Source of the DNA: JAAXHF01 sp965242605 | Lineage (GTDB): Bacteria > Desulfobacterota > Binatia > Bin18 | Assembly: GCA_965242605.1 (NCBI GenBank) | Contig: CBDESS010000002.1 | Span: 558,001-622,000, forward strand | Direction of reading: 5' to 3' | DNA length: 64,000 nt | In this document: in pieces, positions 32,798-41,948 of the stretch | Numbering within the stretch: position 1 is the first letter of the stretch | Layout: the number at the start of each line of letters is the position of its first letter | The notes under the pieces: model-generated | Databases searched by the model: none | Told to the model about the DNA's origin: nothing | Seen by the model: the letters and a program-made list of their open reading frames with translations, nothing else | Position numbers and translations under genes: made by a program

Positions 32798-33667
32798 TCA
32801 GGCGGGCTGTCGCAGGGAGCGTCGCAGGGCACGCCCCATCACCTCCAGGGGGGCCGGCTGTCCCGTCCACAGGGCAAAGGCGAGTGCGCCCTGGTGCAGC
32901 AGCATCTGCTGGCCGTCCATCGCTGGACGGCCAGCAGCCCTGGCGTGCTTGAGGAAAGGCGTCCGCTCAGGCCGGTACAGCAGGTCGTAGAACAGACAGC
33001 CGGCCGGCGTTGCGGCGTAGGCGAGGGGCGGAAACGCATCGCCGTGGAGACCTGCTGAGGTCGCGTTAATGACGAGCCCTGCCCCGGCGAACAGGGCTGG
33101 GTCGCGCAGGGTGTTGAGCGGCAGGGCATCGAGCCGCGTTTTTCCTGCCGGTTGGCAGGCGCGGACGAGTTTACCGGCCTTGGCCTCGGTGCGGTTCACA
33201 ATCCTGACCGCGGCGCACCGCGCCCGGATGAGGGAGACGAGCACGGCCCGGGCTGAGCCGCCCGCGCCAATCAGCACGACCTCAGCCCCGCGCGGGGCGA
33301 GGCCGTTCTCTTGAAGCGACTTCACAAAGCCGCGTCCGTCTGTATTATCGCCAAACAGCCGCCCGTCCCGATTCACTACCGTGTTCACCGCGCCGCACAG
33401 TTCGGCTTCGGGGCTGAGGGTGTCGAGGGAGCGGATGATCCGCTCTTTGTGCGGGACGGTGACGTTGATGCCGCGCAGATTGAGGGCGCGAATGCCGCGC
33501 GTGGCTTTGGCCAGCTCGCCGGGGCGGACATGGAACGGGACGTAGACATATGGCAGGGTCAGGGCTCGAAAGGCCGCATTGTGCATGGCGGGCGAGCGGG
33601 TATGGGCGATCGGGTCGCCGAAGATGCCGATAATCCGGGTTTGCCCGTCGATCGTCTGGTGCGCCAT
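32798..33667 (-). CDS. aroE: Shikimate dehydrogenase
   Basis: A 289-residue NADPH-dependent enzyme reducing 3-dehydroshikimate to shikimate in aromatic amino acid synthesis. Motifs: HTRSPAMHNAAF (substrate binding), NVTVPHK with catalytic Lys, FGDNTDGRGF with catalytic Asp, the Rossmann GAGGSARAVLVSL and NRTEAKA, and the C-terminal DGQQMLLHQGALAFALWTG. The ATG at 33667 was chosen because a longer frame would overlap the PPDK gene. It follows PPDK by 20 nt on the same strand, linking PEP supply with the shikimate pathway. Confidence 0.94.
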   Translation of the reverse strand: MAHQTIDGQTRIIGIFGDPIAHTRSPAMHNAAFRALTLPYVYVPFHVRPGELAKATRGIRALNLRGINVTVPHKERIIRSLDTLSPEAELCGAVNTVVNRDGRLFGDNTDGRGFVKSLQENGLAPRGAEVVLIGAGGSARAVLVSLIRARCAAVRIVNRTEAKAGKLVRACQPAGKTRLDALPLNTLRDPALFAGAGLVINATSAGLHGDAFPPLAYAATPAGCLFYDLLYRPERTPFLKHARAAGRPAMDGQQMLLHQGALAFALWTGQPAPLEVMGRALRRSLRQPA

Positions 33668-33687
33668 AGCCTGGCGGTCCGGGTCTT

Positions 33688-36504
33688 TTATGTCGCCGCG
33701 GAGGCCGCAGCCTTGTGCGTCCCGCGGGGTGCTTGGCGCGGCAGGGTGGGCGGATTGTGGAGGACGGCGTGGGCGGCCGCCAGGCGCGCAATCGGCACCC
33801 GGTAGGGCGAGCACGAGACATAGTCGAGACCGGCCCGGTGGCAGAATTCGACCGAAGCCGGGTCGCCGCCGTGTTCTCCGCACACTCCGATTTTAAGGTC
33901 GGGTTTGGTCGCCTTGCCTCCCTGTACAGCTAATTCGATCAGCGCGCCAACCCCCTCTGTGTCCAGGGAGACAAAGGGGTCGTTGGCGAAAATACCCTGG
34001 CTGACATAGTCGGGCAGGAATTTCCCCGCGTCGTCACGGCTGAGACCGAGCGTCATCTGGGTCAGGTCGTTTGTGCCCAGGGAGAAGAAATCGGCCGCGG
34101 CTGCAATATCGTCGGCTCTCAGGGCGGCTCGGGGGACTTCGATCATTGTGCCGATGGTGTAGGGGATTGTCAGGGCGTGGCTGGCCGTCACCTCTTCGCA
34201 CACCTGCTCAATCCGGGCGCGCAGGAGCTGCAACTCTTTCTGAAAACCGACGAGGGGAACCATGATTTCTGGAAAAACGGCGGTGTTCTCCCGGGCCAGT
34301 TCACACGCGGCTTCCATGATAGCCCGTGTCTGGACCTCATAGATCTCCGGATAGGTGACGCCGAGGCGACAGCCACGGTGGCCGAGCATCGGGTTGAGTT
34401 CGTGCAGGACAGTGCGCTTGACCCGCAGGCGCTCGGCAGACACGTTCATTTTTTTGGCCAGGGCGGCAATTTCATCGTCGGTGGTGGGTAGAAACTCGTG
34501 CAGGGGCGGGTCAAACAGCCGGATTGTCACCGGCAGGCCGGCCATTGCCCGCAGGATGCCGATAAAATCGGCTTTCTGCATGGGCATGATTGTATTCAGG
34601 GCGCGGATGCGGCCAGATGTATTGTCGGACAGGATCATCTCGCGCACGGCCTCAATCCGGTCGCCCTCAAAGAACATGTGTTCGGTCCGGCACAGGCCGA
34701 TGCCCTCGGCCCCAAAGGCGCGGGCGGTCTGGGCGTCGGCTGGTGTATCGGCGTTGGCCCGGACCCGGAGGTGGCGGCGGCGGTCGGCCCAGGCCATTAG
34801 CGCATGGTAGGCCGGACTTTCAATTTTCGGCGCGCTGGTCGGGACTTGGCCTCGGAAGACCTCGCCGCTTGCTCCATCAAGGGTGATGAACTCGCCGGCG
34901 TGAACAATGAGGTGTTTGGCCGGGATGCGGAATTCCTGTCGCTCGTAGTCAATTTCCAGGGCCTCGCAGCCGACAATCGCGCATTTTCCCATGCCGCGAC
35001 TCACCAGGGCGGCGTGGGAGCTGGCCCCGCCGCGGGCGGTCAGGATGCCCAGGGCGGCGTGCATGCCGTTGATGTCTTCGGGCGAGGTTTCGAGCCGGAC
35101 CAGGATTGTGTTGCGGCCGGCCTCTGCCGCGGTTTCGGCGTCTTGGGCGGAAAAGACCACCTCGCCGCTGACCGCGCCCGGGGAGGCCGGCAGCCCTTGG
35201 GCCAGCAGGTCTTTGGGTGCCTCTGCGGCCAGGGTCGGGTGCAGCAGTTGGTCGAGCTGGGTCGGTGCCACCCGAAGAATGGCGGTGGCCTCATCTATCC
35301 GCCCTTCGTAGACCATGTCGGCCGCAATCTGTACGGCTGCTGCGGCCGTCCGCTTGCCGGCACGGGTCTGGAGCAGCCACAGGGTGCCGCGCTCTGCGGT
35401 GAACTCGATGTCCTGGGCATCGGCGTAGTGGTCCTCCAGAACCTTGGCGACCTCACAGAGTTGGGAGAAACACTCGGGCATCTGTTCTTCAAGCGACGGA
35501 TACTCGGCCCTGCGCTCATCCTCAGCGCGTCCTTCGCGCTGGGCGCGCTGGCGTGAGGCGGCCAGGGTCAACTGCTGCGGGGTGCGGATACCGGCGACTA
35601 CGTCCTCGCCCTGGGCGTTCAGCAGAAAATCTCCGTTCAGTTCGCTCGCCCCGGTCGAGAGGTCGCGGGTAAAGGCTACTCCGGTGGCGCAGTCCTGGCC
35701 GAGATTGCCAAAGACCATCGCCTGGACGGTGACCGCGGTGCCCCACTCGCTGGGGATATTCTCGATCCGCCGGTAGGTCACGGCACGGGGGTTATTCCAC
35801 GAGCCAAACACCGCCCCAATCGTTCCCCAGAGCTGGTCGTTCGGCTCTTCTGGAAAGGTGACATCCAAGCGGTCGTGGATCAGACGCTTGAAGGCGACGA
35901 CAAGCTCTTGGAGGTCCTGGGCGTCCAGGTCGGTATCGTTGTCTACACCTTTGTGGGCCTTTTTCTGCTCAAGGAGCTGCTCAAAAGGGTCAAGGTCAGT
36001 CTTGGAGGCGGGCTTGAGGCCGAGCACTACGTCGCCGTACATCTGCACAAAGCGGCGATAGCAGTCATAGGCAAAGCGCGGGTCGCCGGACTGCCCGATC
36101 AAGCCCTGGACGGTGGTATCGTTGAGTCCGATATTCAGCACCGTATCCATCATGCCCGGCATGGACACGCACGCGCCGGACCGGACGGACAGCAGGAGGG
36201 GACGCTTGGCGTCGCCAAAACGGCGCTTGATAATCCGCTCAATGCGTCTCAGGCCGGTACGGACCTGGTTGGGCAGCTCTTCTGGATAAGTCCGTCCGTG
36301 CTTGTAGTAATGGGAGCAGACCTCGGTGGTGATGGTCAGACCGGGCGGGACGGGCAGACCTAAGCCGGCTATCTCGGCCAGATTGGCCCCTTTGCCGCCT
36401 AGCAGCCAGCTGAGGCTGGCCTTGCCGTCGGCTTTGCCACCGCCGAACGAATAGACATACCGCTTCTCGCGGGTTTTTTTTCCGCTGCTGCTCGCCTTCT
36501 CCAT
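33688..36504 (-). CDS. ppdK: Pyruvate, phosphate dikinase
   Basis: A 938-residue enzyme interconverting pyruvate, ATP and Pi with PEP, AMP and PPi. N-terminal ATP-grasp: VYSFGGGKADGKASLSWLLGGKGANLAE, SVRSGACVSMPGMMDTVLNIG. The swivelling domain carries the catalytic His in LTARGGASSHAALVSRGMGKCAIVG. The C-terminal PEP/pyruvate barrel has GLCRTEHMFFEGDR, IMVPLVGF, GTMIEVPRAAL, FFSLGTNDLTQMTLG and IGVCGEHGGDP with the catalytic Cys. ATG at 36504 gives a usual length plus a short basic N-terminal extension. A weak promoter-like TTGACA lies near 36626-36631 on this strand. Confidence 0.96.
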   Translation of the reverse strand: MEKASSSGKKTREKRYVYSFGGGKADGKASLSWLLGGKGANLAEIAGLGLPVPPGLTITTEVCSHYYKHGRTYPEELPNQVRTGLRRIERIIKRRFGDAKRPLLLSVRSGACVSMPGMMDTVLNIGLNDTTVQGLIGQSGDPRFAYDCYRRFVQMYGDVVLGLKPASKTDLDPFEQLLEQKKAHKGVDNDTDLDAQDLQELVVAFKRLIHDRLDVTFPEEPNDQLWGTIGAVFGSWNNPRAVTYRRIENIPSEWGTAVTVQAMVFGNLGQDCATGVAFTRDLSTGASELNGDFLLNAQGEDVVAGIRTPQQLTLAASRQRAQREGRAEDERRAEYPSLEEQMPECFSQLCEVAKVLEDHYADAQDIEFTAERGTLWLLQTRAGKRTAAAAVQIAADMVYEGRIDEATAILRVAPTQLDQLLHPTLAAEAPKDLLAQGLPASPGAVSGEVVFSAQDAETAAEAGRNTILVRLETSPEDINGMHAALGILTARGGASSHAALVSRGMGKCAIVGCEALEIDYERQEFRIPAKHLIVHAGEFITLDGASGEVFRGQVPTSAPKIESPAYHALMAWADRRRHLRVRANADTPADAQTARAFGAEGIGLCRTEHMFFEGDRIEAVREMILSDNTSGRIRALNTIMPMQKADFIGILRAMAGLPVTIRLFDPPLHEFLPTTDDEIAALAKKMNVSAERLRVKRTVLHELNPMLGHRGCRLGVTYPEIYEVQTRAIMEAACELARENTAVFPEIMVPLVGFQKELQLLRARIEQVCEEVTASHALTIPYTIGTMIEVPRAALRADDIAAAADFFSLGTNDLTQMTLGLSRDDAGKFLPDYVSQGIFANDPFVSLDTEGVGALIELAVQGGKATKPDLKIGVCGEHGGDPASVEFCHRAGLDYVSCSPYRVPIARLAAAHAVLHNPPTLPRQAPRGTHKAAASAAT

Positions 36505-36674
36505 GACGGTCTCCTGCCCCACCTCTGTGACACACCAGCGACGGGAAGCCAGAGTCTCGCCGCTCCTCTGTCTTTTTCCAGTATACGAACACAACAGCCG
36601 AACATTCCCTACACCGCTGGGGGGGTGTCAAGCCCTGAACTGGCATCAGAGCCCGCGGTCCTCCATCCTGAGAC

Positions 36675-36890
36675 TCAGGCTGCCCGATGGCCGCTGATGG
36701 CTTCTCGCAATCCTTCAAGCAAGCCGGCGGGATGGGCCTGCTCACGCTCCACCGTGGCGAGCCGATTTTCTACCGCGGTGAGCCGGTCTTCCAGGCGCTC
36801 CAAGCACTGGACAAGCGCACGATGGCTGGTCAGGATCAATCCGGCCGGTGCGACACCAACAGCGCACACGGTCAGCAACTCGGAGGTCAT
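36675..36890 (-). CDS. Small protein with N-terminal membrane segment and coiled coil, 71 aa
   Basis: ATG at 36890 follows AAGGGA. Residues 4-22 (ELLTVCAVGVAPAGLILTS) are hydrophobic, followed by a heptad-like helix (LVQCLERLEDRLTAVENRLATVEREQ) and AGLLEGLREAISGH. Short proteins of this layout, ending in GLLEGLREAI, occur in many environmental bacteria with no known function. It sits between recO and PPDK on the same strand. Confidence 0.6.
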   Translation of the reverse strand: MTSELLTVCAVGVAPAGLILTSHRALVQCLERLEDRLTAVENRLATVEREQAHPAGLLEGLREAISGHRAA

Positions 36891-36955
36891 GCGATATCCC
36901 TTCTTCTGTCTGCTCTTACCCTTCAGGGCTCCTATCATATTGCGCCCGGTCCGGG

Positions 36956-37729
36956 CTATCCCCCCTGCACGCCGACCTGCTCCAGAAACGCCAGGGATTT
37001 CAAGGGTCTGGTGAGATGCGGGGCTAGCAGGCGTGTGACGAGCGCCGGCACTTCATTCCTGGTCCGAAGCGATATCTTGGCTGGCAGCCCGGTCTGCGGG
37101 GTGTGATAGGCCCGCAAGACCGCGACGGTTTCCGCTGACAGCCGTAATATCGTTCCGCCGTGTTCATGACAGCGCGGACACAGCAGGCCGCCCAACTGGA
37201 ACGACGACGCCAGACCCGCGCCGTCCCAGACCTGAGCGGTCAGGCTCGTCCCACACTGCTGACAGGTGGTGAAGTTGGGCGCATAGCCGACATGGCGCAG
37301 GATTTGCAGGGCAAACAGGGGGGCGAACAGCGGCGACAGCCTTGGCTGCGTTTCAAGAGTGCCGAGCCCGTTGAGCACGAGTTGATAGAGGTCTTGTCCG
37401 GCCTCGCGTCCGGCGGTCATCACATCCGCTAACTCGACGATATAGCTGGCTAGGGCAAACCGCTCCAGGTCACGACTCGGGCGACGAAACGCCTGTAGCA
37501 GCTCGGCACCAAGGAGAAACATCAGGTCTTCGCTCCGACTCGGCCGGAAGCGCAGCCGGATATGGCTGAACGGCTCAAGCACGTTGACAAAACGCCGCCG
37601 CGAGCGTTTTGCGCCTTTGGCAATGGCGCTGATCTTCCCCCAATCGCGTGACAGACAGGTCATAATGGTATCCGATTCGGCGTGCGGGCGTGTCCGTAGG
37701 ACAATGGCCGGGCTGCGCTCTTCCCTCAT
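36956..37729 (-). CDS. recO: DNA repair protein RecO
   Basis: A 257-residue RecO that helps load RecA onto SSB-coated single-stranded DNA in the RecFOR pathway. The N-terminal OB-fold reads AIVLRTRPHAESDTIMTCLSRDWGKISAIAKGAKRSRRRF. The helical middle has ASYIVELAD. The zinc-ribbon cysteines are C-x2-C (FTTCQQCG) and C-x2-C (LLCPRCH). The C-terminus has LRTRNEVPALVTRLLAPHL. Divergent from grpE across 117 bp. Confidence 0.9.
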   Translation of the reverse strand: MREERSPAIVLRTRPHAESDTIMTCLSRDWGKISAIAKGAKRSRRRFVNVLEPFSHIRLRFRPSRSEDLMFLLGAELLQAFRRPSRDLERFALASYIVELADVMTAGREAGQDLYQLVLNGLGTLETQPRLSPLFAPLFALQILRHVGYAPNFTTCQQCGTSLTAQVWDGAGLASSFQLGGLLCPRCHEHGGTILRLSAETVAVLRAYHTPQTGLPAKISLRTRNEVPALVTRLLAPHLTRPLKSLAFLEQVGVQGG

Positions 37730-37755
37730 CGTGTCATATCCTGCCGATAATCCGC

Positions 37756-37784
37756 TTGACAGTCCACAGGCGGGTTCTTAGGTT
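37756..37784 (+). promoter_or_regulatory. Possible grpE-dnaK promoter
   Basis: TTGACA at 37756-37761 with a 17-bp spacer and TAGGTT at 37779-37784. The -35 is perfect, the -10 weak. No CIRCE inverted repeat and no hrcA gene are present, so heat-shock control is not by HrcA at this locus. Confidence 0.35.
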
Positions 37785-37846
37785 TTGTGTGCGATGCTCC
37801 ATTCGGCTCCTTCCGAGCCTGACCAACACCATATACGAGGCATGAC

Positions 37847-38569
37847 ATGCAGAAAACCGACCACAATGAGAATGAGGTGGGGGTGGAAGAGGTGGAAGAG
37901 AACGACGAGGGCCGGCAGGCTGAGGAAACCACGAAAGCGGCTGAGCAGGCAGCGCCGTCCGATGGAGAAGACACAGGAGAAGATACACACGATGCCGCGG
38001 CGCAGCAGGACGACCCGGCCGCGGCTGACGAACTCAGCGCGTTGCGGACCGAACTCAGCGCGTTGCGGACCGAACTCGAGCAGAAAGCGGCCGAAGCCAA
38101 GGCAAACTATGAGCGTTTTCTGCGTGAGCGGGCTGAGTTGGAGAATTTCAAACGACGTATGCAGCGAGAGAAGTCCGAGGCGCTGCGGTTTGCCAATGAG
38201 CCCCTGGTACGCGACTTGCTGCCGGTGGTGGATAATCTGGAACGGGCCGTTGTCCACACCGAGGGGGGCGGGGACGGCCAACCCCTGGTTGCGGGCGTAC
38301 AGCTCGTCCTGCGATCTTTTGTCGAGGTCTTGGAAAAGCACGGCGTGACGCGGGTGCCGGCAACGGGTGAGCCCTTTGATCCGGCCAGGCACGAAGCAAT
38401 GGCCCAGGTCGAGAGCGAGGAGTTGCCTCCCCATACCGTGATTGAGGAACACACGCCGGGCTATAGTCTGTACGCCCGTTTGCTGCGGGCAGCCCTGGTC
38501 AGCGTATCAAAAGCCCCGGCTGGGGGAGACAGCGATCAGGACTCCCCGGACAAAAAATCTGAGGGCTGA
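37847..38569 (+). CDS. grpE: Nucleotide exchange factor GrpE
   Basis: A 240-residue GrpE that releases ADP from DnaK. The N-terminal 75 residues are acidic and disordered, followed by the long helix (ELEQKAAEAKANYERFLRERAELENFKRRMQREKSEALRFANEPLVRDLLPVVDNLERA) and the beta-wing (GEPFDPARHEAMAQVESEELPPHTVIEEHTPGY...). Within the linker, the seven residues ELSALRT are repeated exactly in tandem. It precedes dnaK by 82 nt in the same orientation, the normal heat-shock order. Confidence 0.93.
   Translation: MQKTDHNENEVGVEEVEENDEGRQAEETTKAAEQAAPSDGEDTGEDTHDAAAQQDDPAAADELSALRTELSALRTELEQKAAEAKANYERFLRERAELENFKRRMQREKSEALRFANEPLVRDLLPVVDNLERAVVHTEGGGDGQPLVAGVQLVLRSFVEVLEKHGVTRVPATGEPFDPARHEAMAQVESEELPPHTVIEEHTPGYSLYARLLRAALVSVSKAPAGGDSDQDSPDKKSEG
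38031..38072 (+). repeat. Exact 21-bp tandem duplication in grpE
   Basis: The 21-bp unit that encodes ELSALRT occurs twice back to back with identical nucleotides, in frame, lengthening the coiled-coil approach by one heptad. Identity at the DNA level indicates a recent slippage event. Confidence 0.75.
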
Positions 38570-38651
38570 CGGTTGCCAAGCCGTCGGTGGGTGATTAACT
38601 ACACTGGAGAGGTGGGCGGGAGGAGTGGTTTTTTCCGAAGGAGACAAAGGC

Positions 38652-40583
38652 ATGGCAAAGGTAATTGGAATTGATCTGGGAACGACAAACTCGGTGGTGG
38701 CGGTCATGGAAGGCGGTGAACCAACGGTCATTACAAATGCCGAGGGCAGTCGTATTACGCCGTCGGTGGCCGCTTTTACCGACAGCGGTGAGCGCCTCGT
38801 CGGGCAGATCGCCAGACGCCAGGCCATTACCAATCCAGAGAACACTATCTTTTCGATCAAACGCCTGATGGGCAATCGCTACCAGGACCCGATGGTCGCC
38901 AAAGCTAACGATGTGTTGCCCTACCGGGTGATCGAATCGGACGGCGACGCCTGGGTCGAAATCCGTGACAAGAAATACAGTCCACCAGAAGTCTCGGCCT
39001 TTATCCTGCAAAAGATGAAGCAAACGGCCGAAGACTATCTGGGCGAGAGCGTGACCGAGGCCGTGATTACGGTGCCGGCCTATTTTAACGACTCCCAGCG
39101 TCAGGCCACCAAGGACGCCGGCCGGATTGCCGGGCTGGACGTCAAGCGCATTATCAACGAGCCGACCGCGGCCTCGCTGGCCTACGGTCTGGATAAGAAG
39201 AGCGATGAAAAAATTGCGGTGTTTGACCTGGGCGGGGGAACGTTTGACATCTCCATCCTGGAAGTCGGCGATGGCGTGTTTGAGGTGAAATCGACCAACG
39301 GCGATACCTTTCTGGGCGGCGATGACTTTGACCAGCAGCTCATTGATTATCTGGCAGACGAATTCAAAAAAGACCAAGGCGTGGACCTGCGCAGCGATCG
39401 CCTGGCGCTCCAACGGCTCAAAGAGGCAGCCGAAAAGGCCAAGTGCGAGCTGTCGTCATCGCTGGAGACGGAGGTCAATCTGCCGTTTATCACGGCCGAC
39501 CAGAGCGGCCCCAAGCACCTGACCATGAAGCTGTCTCGGGCCAAGCTGGAAGCCTTATGTGCCGAGCTGCTTGACCGACTTGAGCAGCCGTGTCGGACCG
39601 CGCTCAAGGATTCCGGTCTGTCCGCCAATCAGATCCAGGAAGTTGTCCTGGTCGGCGGCATGACGCGTATGCCGGCTGTCCAGGAGCGGGTCAGGAAAAT
39701 TTTTGGCAAAGACCCCCATAAGGGCGTCAATCCTGACGAAGTGGTGGCTATTGGCGCGGCGATTCAGGGCGCGGTCCTGACCGGCGATGTCAAAGATGTG
39801 CTGTTGCTGGACGTGACCCCGCTGTCGCTGGGCATTGAGACGCTGGGCGGTGTCTTTACCCGGCTGATCGAAAAAAATACCACCATTCCGACCAAAAAGA
39901 GCCAGGTGTTCTCTACCGCGGCCGATGGTCAGACGGCCGTGACCATCCGCGTCCACCAGGGGGAGCGGGAGATGGCCACCGACAACAAACTGCTGGGCCA
40001 GTTTGACCTCGTCGGGATTCCGCCCGCCCCGCGTGGTGTGCCCCAGATTGAGGTGATGTTTGATATTGACGCCAACGGCATCGTCCATGTGAACGCCAAA
40101 GACCTCGGTACCGGCAAAGAGCAGTCGATTCAGATTACGGCCTCAAGCGGCCTGTCTGAAGCCGAAATTCAGCAGATGGTCAAAGACGCCGAGGCCCACG
40201 CCGGCGAGGACAAACAGCGTCGGGAGCGTATTGAGGCCCGCAACCAGCTCGACTCCTTGATCTACTCCACCGAAAAATCGCTGGCCGACCATAAGGACGA
40301 TGTTGACGCCGAGGCCGCCGGCACGATCGAAGCCGCACTGGCAAAAGCCAAACAGGTCTTGGACAGCGACGATCTTGAGGCCCTCAAAGCGGCCAACGAG
40401 GAGCTGACCCAAGCCTCGCACAAACTGGCCGAGGCGATGTATGCGCGGGCGGCCAAAGAACAGCAGTCGGCCAAGCCACAGGATGGGGCCGACAGGGCAG
40501 CCGGCCCTCCGCCGGGCAGCGGCGACGGTCAGGCCAAAGACAAAGAGAATATCGTAGACGCCGACTTTGAAGAGATGAAATAG
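38652..40583 (+). CDS. dnaK: Molecular chaperone DnaK
   Basis: A 643-residue Hsp70. ATPase motifs: IGIDLGTTNSVVAVMEGG, VITVPAYFNDSQRQATKDAG, RIINEPTAASLAYGLDKK, VFDLGGGTFDISILEV and VVLVGGMTRMPAVQE. The linker VLLLDVTPLSLGIET leads to the substrate domain. The C-terminus ends in the typical disordered tail, VDADFEEMK. ATG at 38652 has GAAGGAG upstream. Complete and well conserved. Confidence 0.97.
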   Translation: MAKVIGIDLGTTNSVVAVMEGGEPTVITNAEGSRITPSVAAFTDSGERLVGQIARRQAITNPENTIFSIKRLMGNRYQDPMVAKANDVLPYRVIESDGDAWVEIRDKKYSPPEVSAFILQKMKQTAEDYLGESVTEAVITVPAYFNDSQRQATKDAGRIAGLDVKRIINEPTAASLAYGLDKKSDEKIAVFDLGGGTFDISILEVGDGVFEVKSTNGDTFLGGDDFDQQLIDYLADEFKKDQGVDLRSDRLALQRLKEAAEKAKCELSSSLETEVNLPFITADQSGPKHLTMKLSRAKLEALCAELLDRLEQPCRTALKDSGLSANQIQEVVLVGGMTRMPAVQERVRKIFGKDPHKGVNPDEVVAIGAAIQGAVLTGDVKDVLLLDVTPLSLGIETLGGVFTRLIEKNTTIPTKKSQVFSTAADGQTAVTIRVHQGEREMATDNKLLGQFDLVGIPPAPRGVPQIEVMFDIDANGIVHVNAKDLGTGKEQSIQITASSGLSEAEIQQMVKDAEAHAGEDKQRRERIEARNQLDSLIYSTEKSLADHKDDVDAEAAGTIEAALAKAKQVLDSDDLEALKAANEELTQASHKLAEAMYARAAKEQQSAKPQDGADRAAGPPPGSGDGQAKDKENIVDADFEEMK

Positions 40584-40649
40584 GGAAGGCTATAGCTGAA
40601 GATTCAGATCAAATTGGTGGCTACTTGGCTGTCGGAAAGGAGGGCGGTT

Positions 40650-40709
40650 ATGAGATTGGCACTTAATATTTTGCCTCTTGCTGCAATTGTCTCTAAGAAG
40701 AAGCGATGA
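40650..40709 (+). CDS. Micro-ORF of 19 aa between dnaK and dnaJ
   Basis: ATG preceded by GGAAAGGAGGG with 6-7 nt spacing. The product MRLALNILPLAAIVSKKKR is a short hydrophobic stretch with a basic tail, and it ends before the inverted repeat upstream of dnaJ. It may be a leader peptide or a tiny membrane-associated peptide. Only the SD and position support it. Confidence 0.4.
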   Translation: MRLALNILPLAAIVSKKKR

Positions 40710-40739
40710 TAGTCCCAGGGATCAGCAACGGAAAACAGT

Positions 40740-40784
40740 CAACACGGCGTGTTCACTCCTCGAAAGAGCGGGCACGCCGTGTTG
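40740..40784 (+). promoter_or_regulatory. 12-bp inverted repeat / paired palindromes before dnaJ
   Basis: CAACACGGCGTG (40740-40751) and CACGCCGTGTTG (40773-40784) are perfect inverted repeats with a 21-nt loop. The left arm is itself inside the palindrome AACACG-G-CGTGTT and the right arm contains CACG-C-CGTG. Their centres are 30 bp apart, about three helical turns. It could be an mRNA hairpin between dnaK and dnaJ or a two-site operator. Confidence 0.6.
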
Positions 40785-40803
40785 AGCATTTAGAGGGCAG
40801 GGT

Positions 40804-41925
40804 ATGGCATCAAAAGTGGACTATTATGAACGGCTCGGGGTCAGTCGCAGCGCGAGCGAGGACGACCTCAAAAGGGCCTACCGCAAAGCCGCCTTGAAAT
40901 ATCACCCGGACCGCAACCCTGGGGACAAAGCCGCCGAAGAGCAATTCAAAGAACTCTCAGAAGCCTACCAGGTCCTGAGCGATGCCGAGAAGCGCGTCCA
41001 GTACGATCGCTACGGGCATGCCGCGTTTGAGCAAGGTGGAATGGCTAGCGGTGGTTTCGAGTTCAGCGGCAATTTCGAGGATATTTTTGGCGATATTTTT
41101 GGCGACTTCTTCGGCTCTGGCAGCCGCGGTGGGCGTAGCCGTGCCCGGCGGGGAGAAGACCTGAGTTATAGCCTGGACATTTCTTTTGAGGAAGCCGCTT
41201 TTGGGACAGACAAAACGATCTCCATCCCCCGCACCAACGCCTGTCAGACGTGTCAGGGCAGCGGGGCGAAACCGGGCAGCCGGCCGGCGACCTGCTCGAA
41301 CTGCCACGGAACCGGACAGGTCCGGTTTCAGCAGGGCTTCTTCACCATTGCCCGGACGTGTAATCAGTGCGGCGGTCAGGGCTCGCGTGTGACCGATCCC
41401 TGTCCAGGCTGTCGCGGAACCGGCTCGGTGCGCAAGACCTCAACCCTGCAAGTCACAATTCCAGCCGGGGTCGATACCGGCTCACGCCTCAAACTGCGTG
41501 GGGAGGGCGAACAGGGCCCGGGGGCGAGCGTGCCCGGCGACCTGTATGTCCTGATCCAGGTGCGGTCCCATCCCCTGTTTGAGCGGTCAAATAACGAGGT
41601 CGTGTGTGAGGTGCCGATCAGCTTTCCGCAGGCCGCCCTTGGGGCTGATATTGAGGTACCGACGCTAGAGGGCAAGCTCAAGATGAAAATCCCTGCCGGG
41701 ACCCAGTCGGGCAAGCTGTTTCGTTTGCGCGGCAAGGGCATTGCCGACCTGCGTGGCCGTGGCCGCGGCGACCAGCTTGTGCGGGTGACAGTCGAAACGC
41801 CGCGCAAACTGACCAGCCGCCAGCGGGAACTGCTTGAAGAGTTTGACGGCTTTGGCAGAGAGGATGGCGATGGTCATCCCATGAGCAGAGGATTTTTTGA
41901 CAAGGTCAAGGAACTCTTTGGCTGA
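40804..41925 (+). CDS. dnaJ: Chaperone DnaJ
   Basis: A 373-residue type I Hsp40. J-domain with HPD in LKYHPDRNPGDK (about residue 33), a Gly/Phe-rich linker (GGFEFSGNFEDIFGDIFGDFFGSGSRGG), then four zinc-finger repeats (CQTCQGSG, CSNCHGTG, CNQCGGQG, CPGCRGTG) and the substrate-binding C-terminal domains. It stimulates DnaK ATPase. SD GAGGGCAGG upstream. Lies 220 bp after dnaK with the micro-ORF and inverted repeat between. Confidence 0.96.
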   Translation: MASKVDYYERLGVSRSASEDDLKRAYRKAALKYHPDRNPGDKAAEEQFKELSEAYQVLSDAEKRVQYDRYGHAAFEQGGMASGGFEFSGNFEDIFGDIFGDFFGSGSRGGRSRARRGEDLSYSLDISFEEAAFGTDKTISIPRTNACQTCQGSGAKPGSRPATCSNCHGTGQVRFQQGFFTIARTCNQCGGQGSRVTDPCPGCRGTGSVRKTSTLQVTIPAGVDTGSRLKLRGEGEQGPGASVPGDLYVLIQVRSHPLFERSNNEVVCEVPISFPQAALGADIEVPTLEGKLKMKIPAGTQSGKLFRLRGKGIADLRGRGRGDQLVRVTVETPRKLTSRQRELLEEFDGFGREDGDGHPMSRGFFDKVKELFG

Positions 41926-41948
41926 GCCGGCCGGCCCGAGAAGCCCAG

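Noticed and set aside
37730..37846. CIRCE/HrcA heat-shock control upstream of grpE
   Set aside because: No TTAGCACTC-N9-GAGTGCTAA repeat and no hrcA gene nearby.
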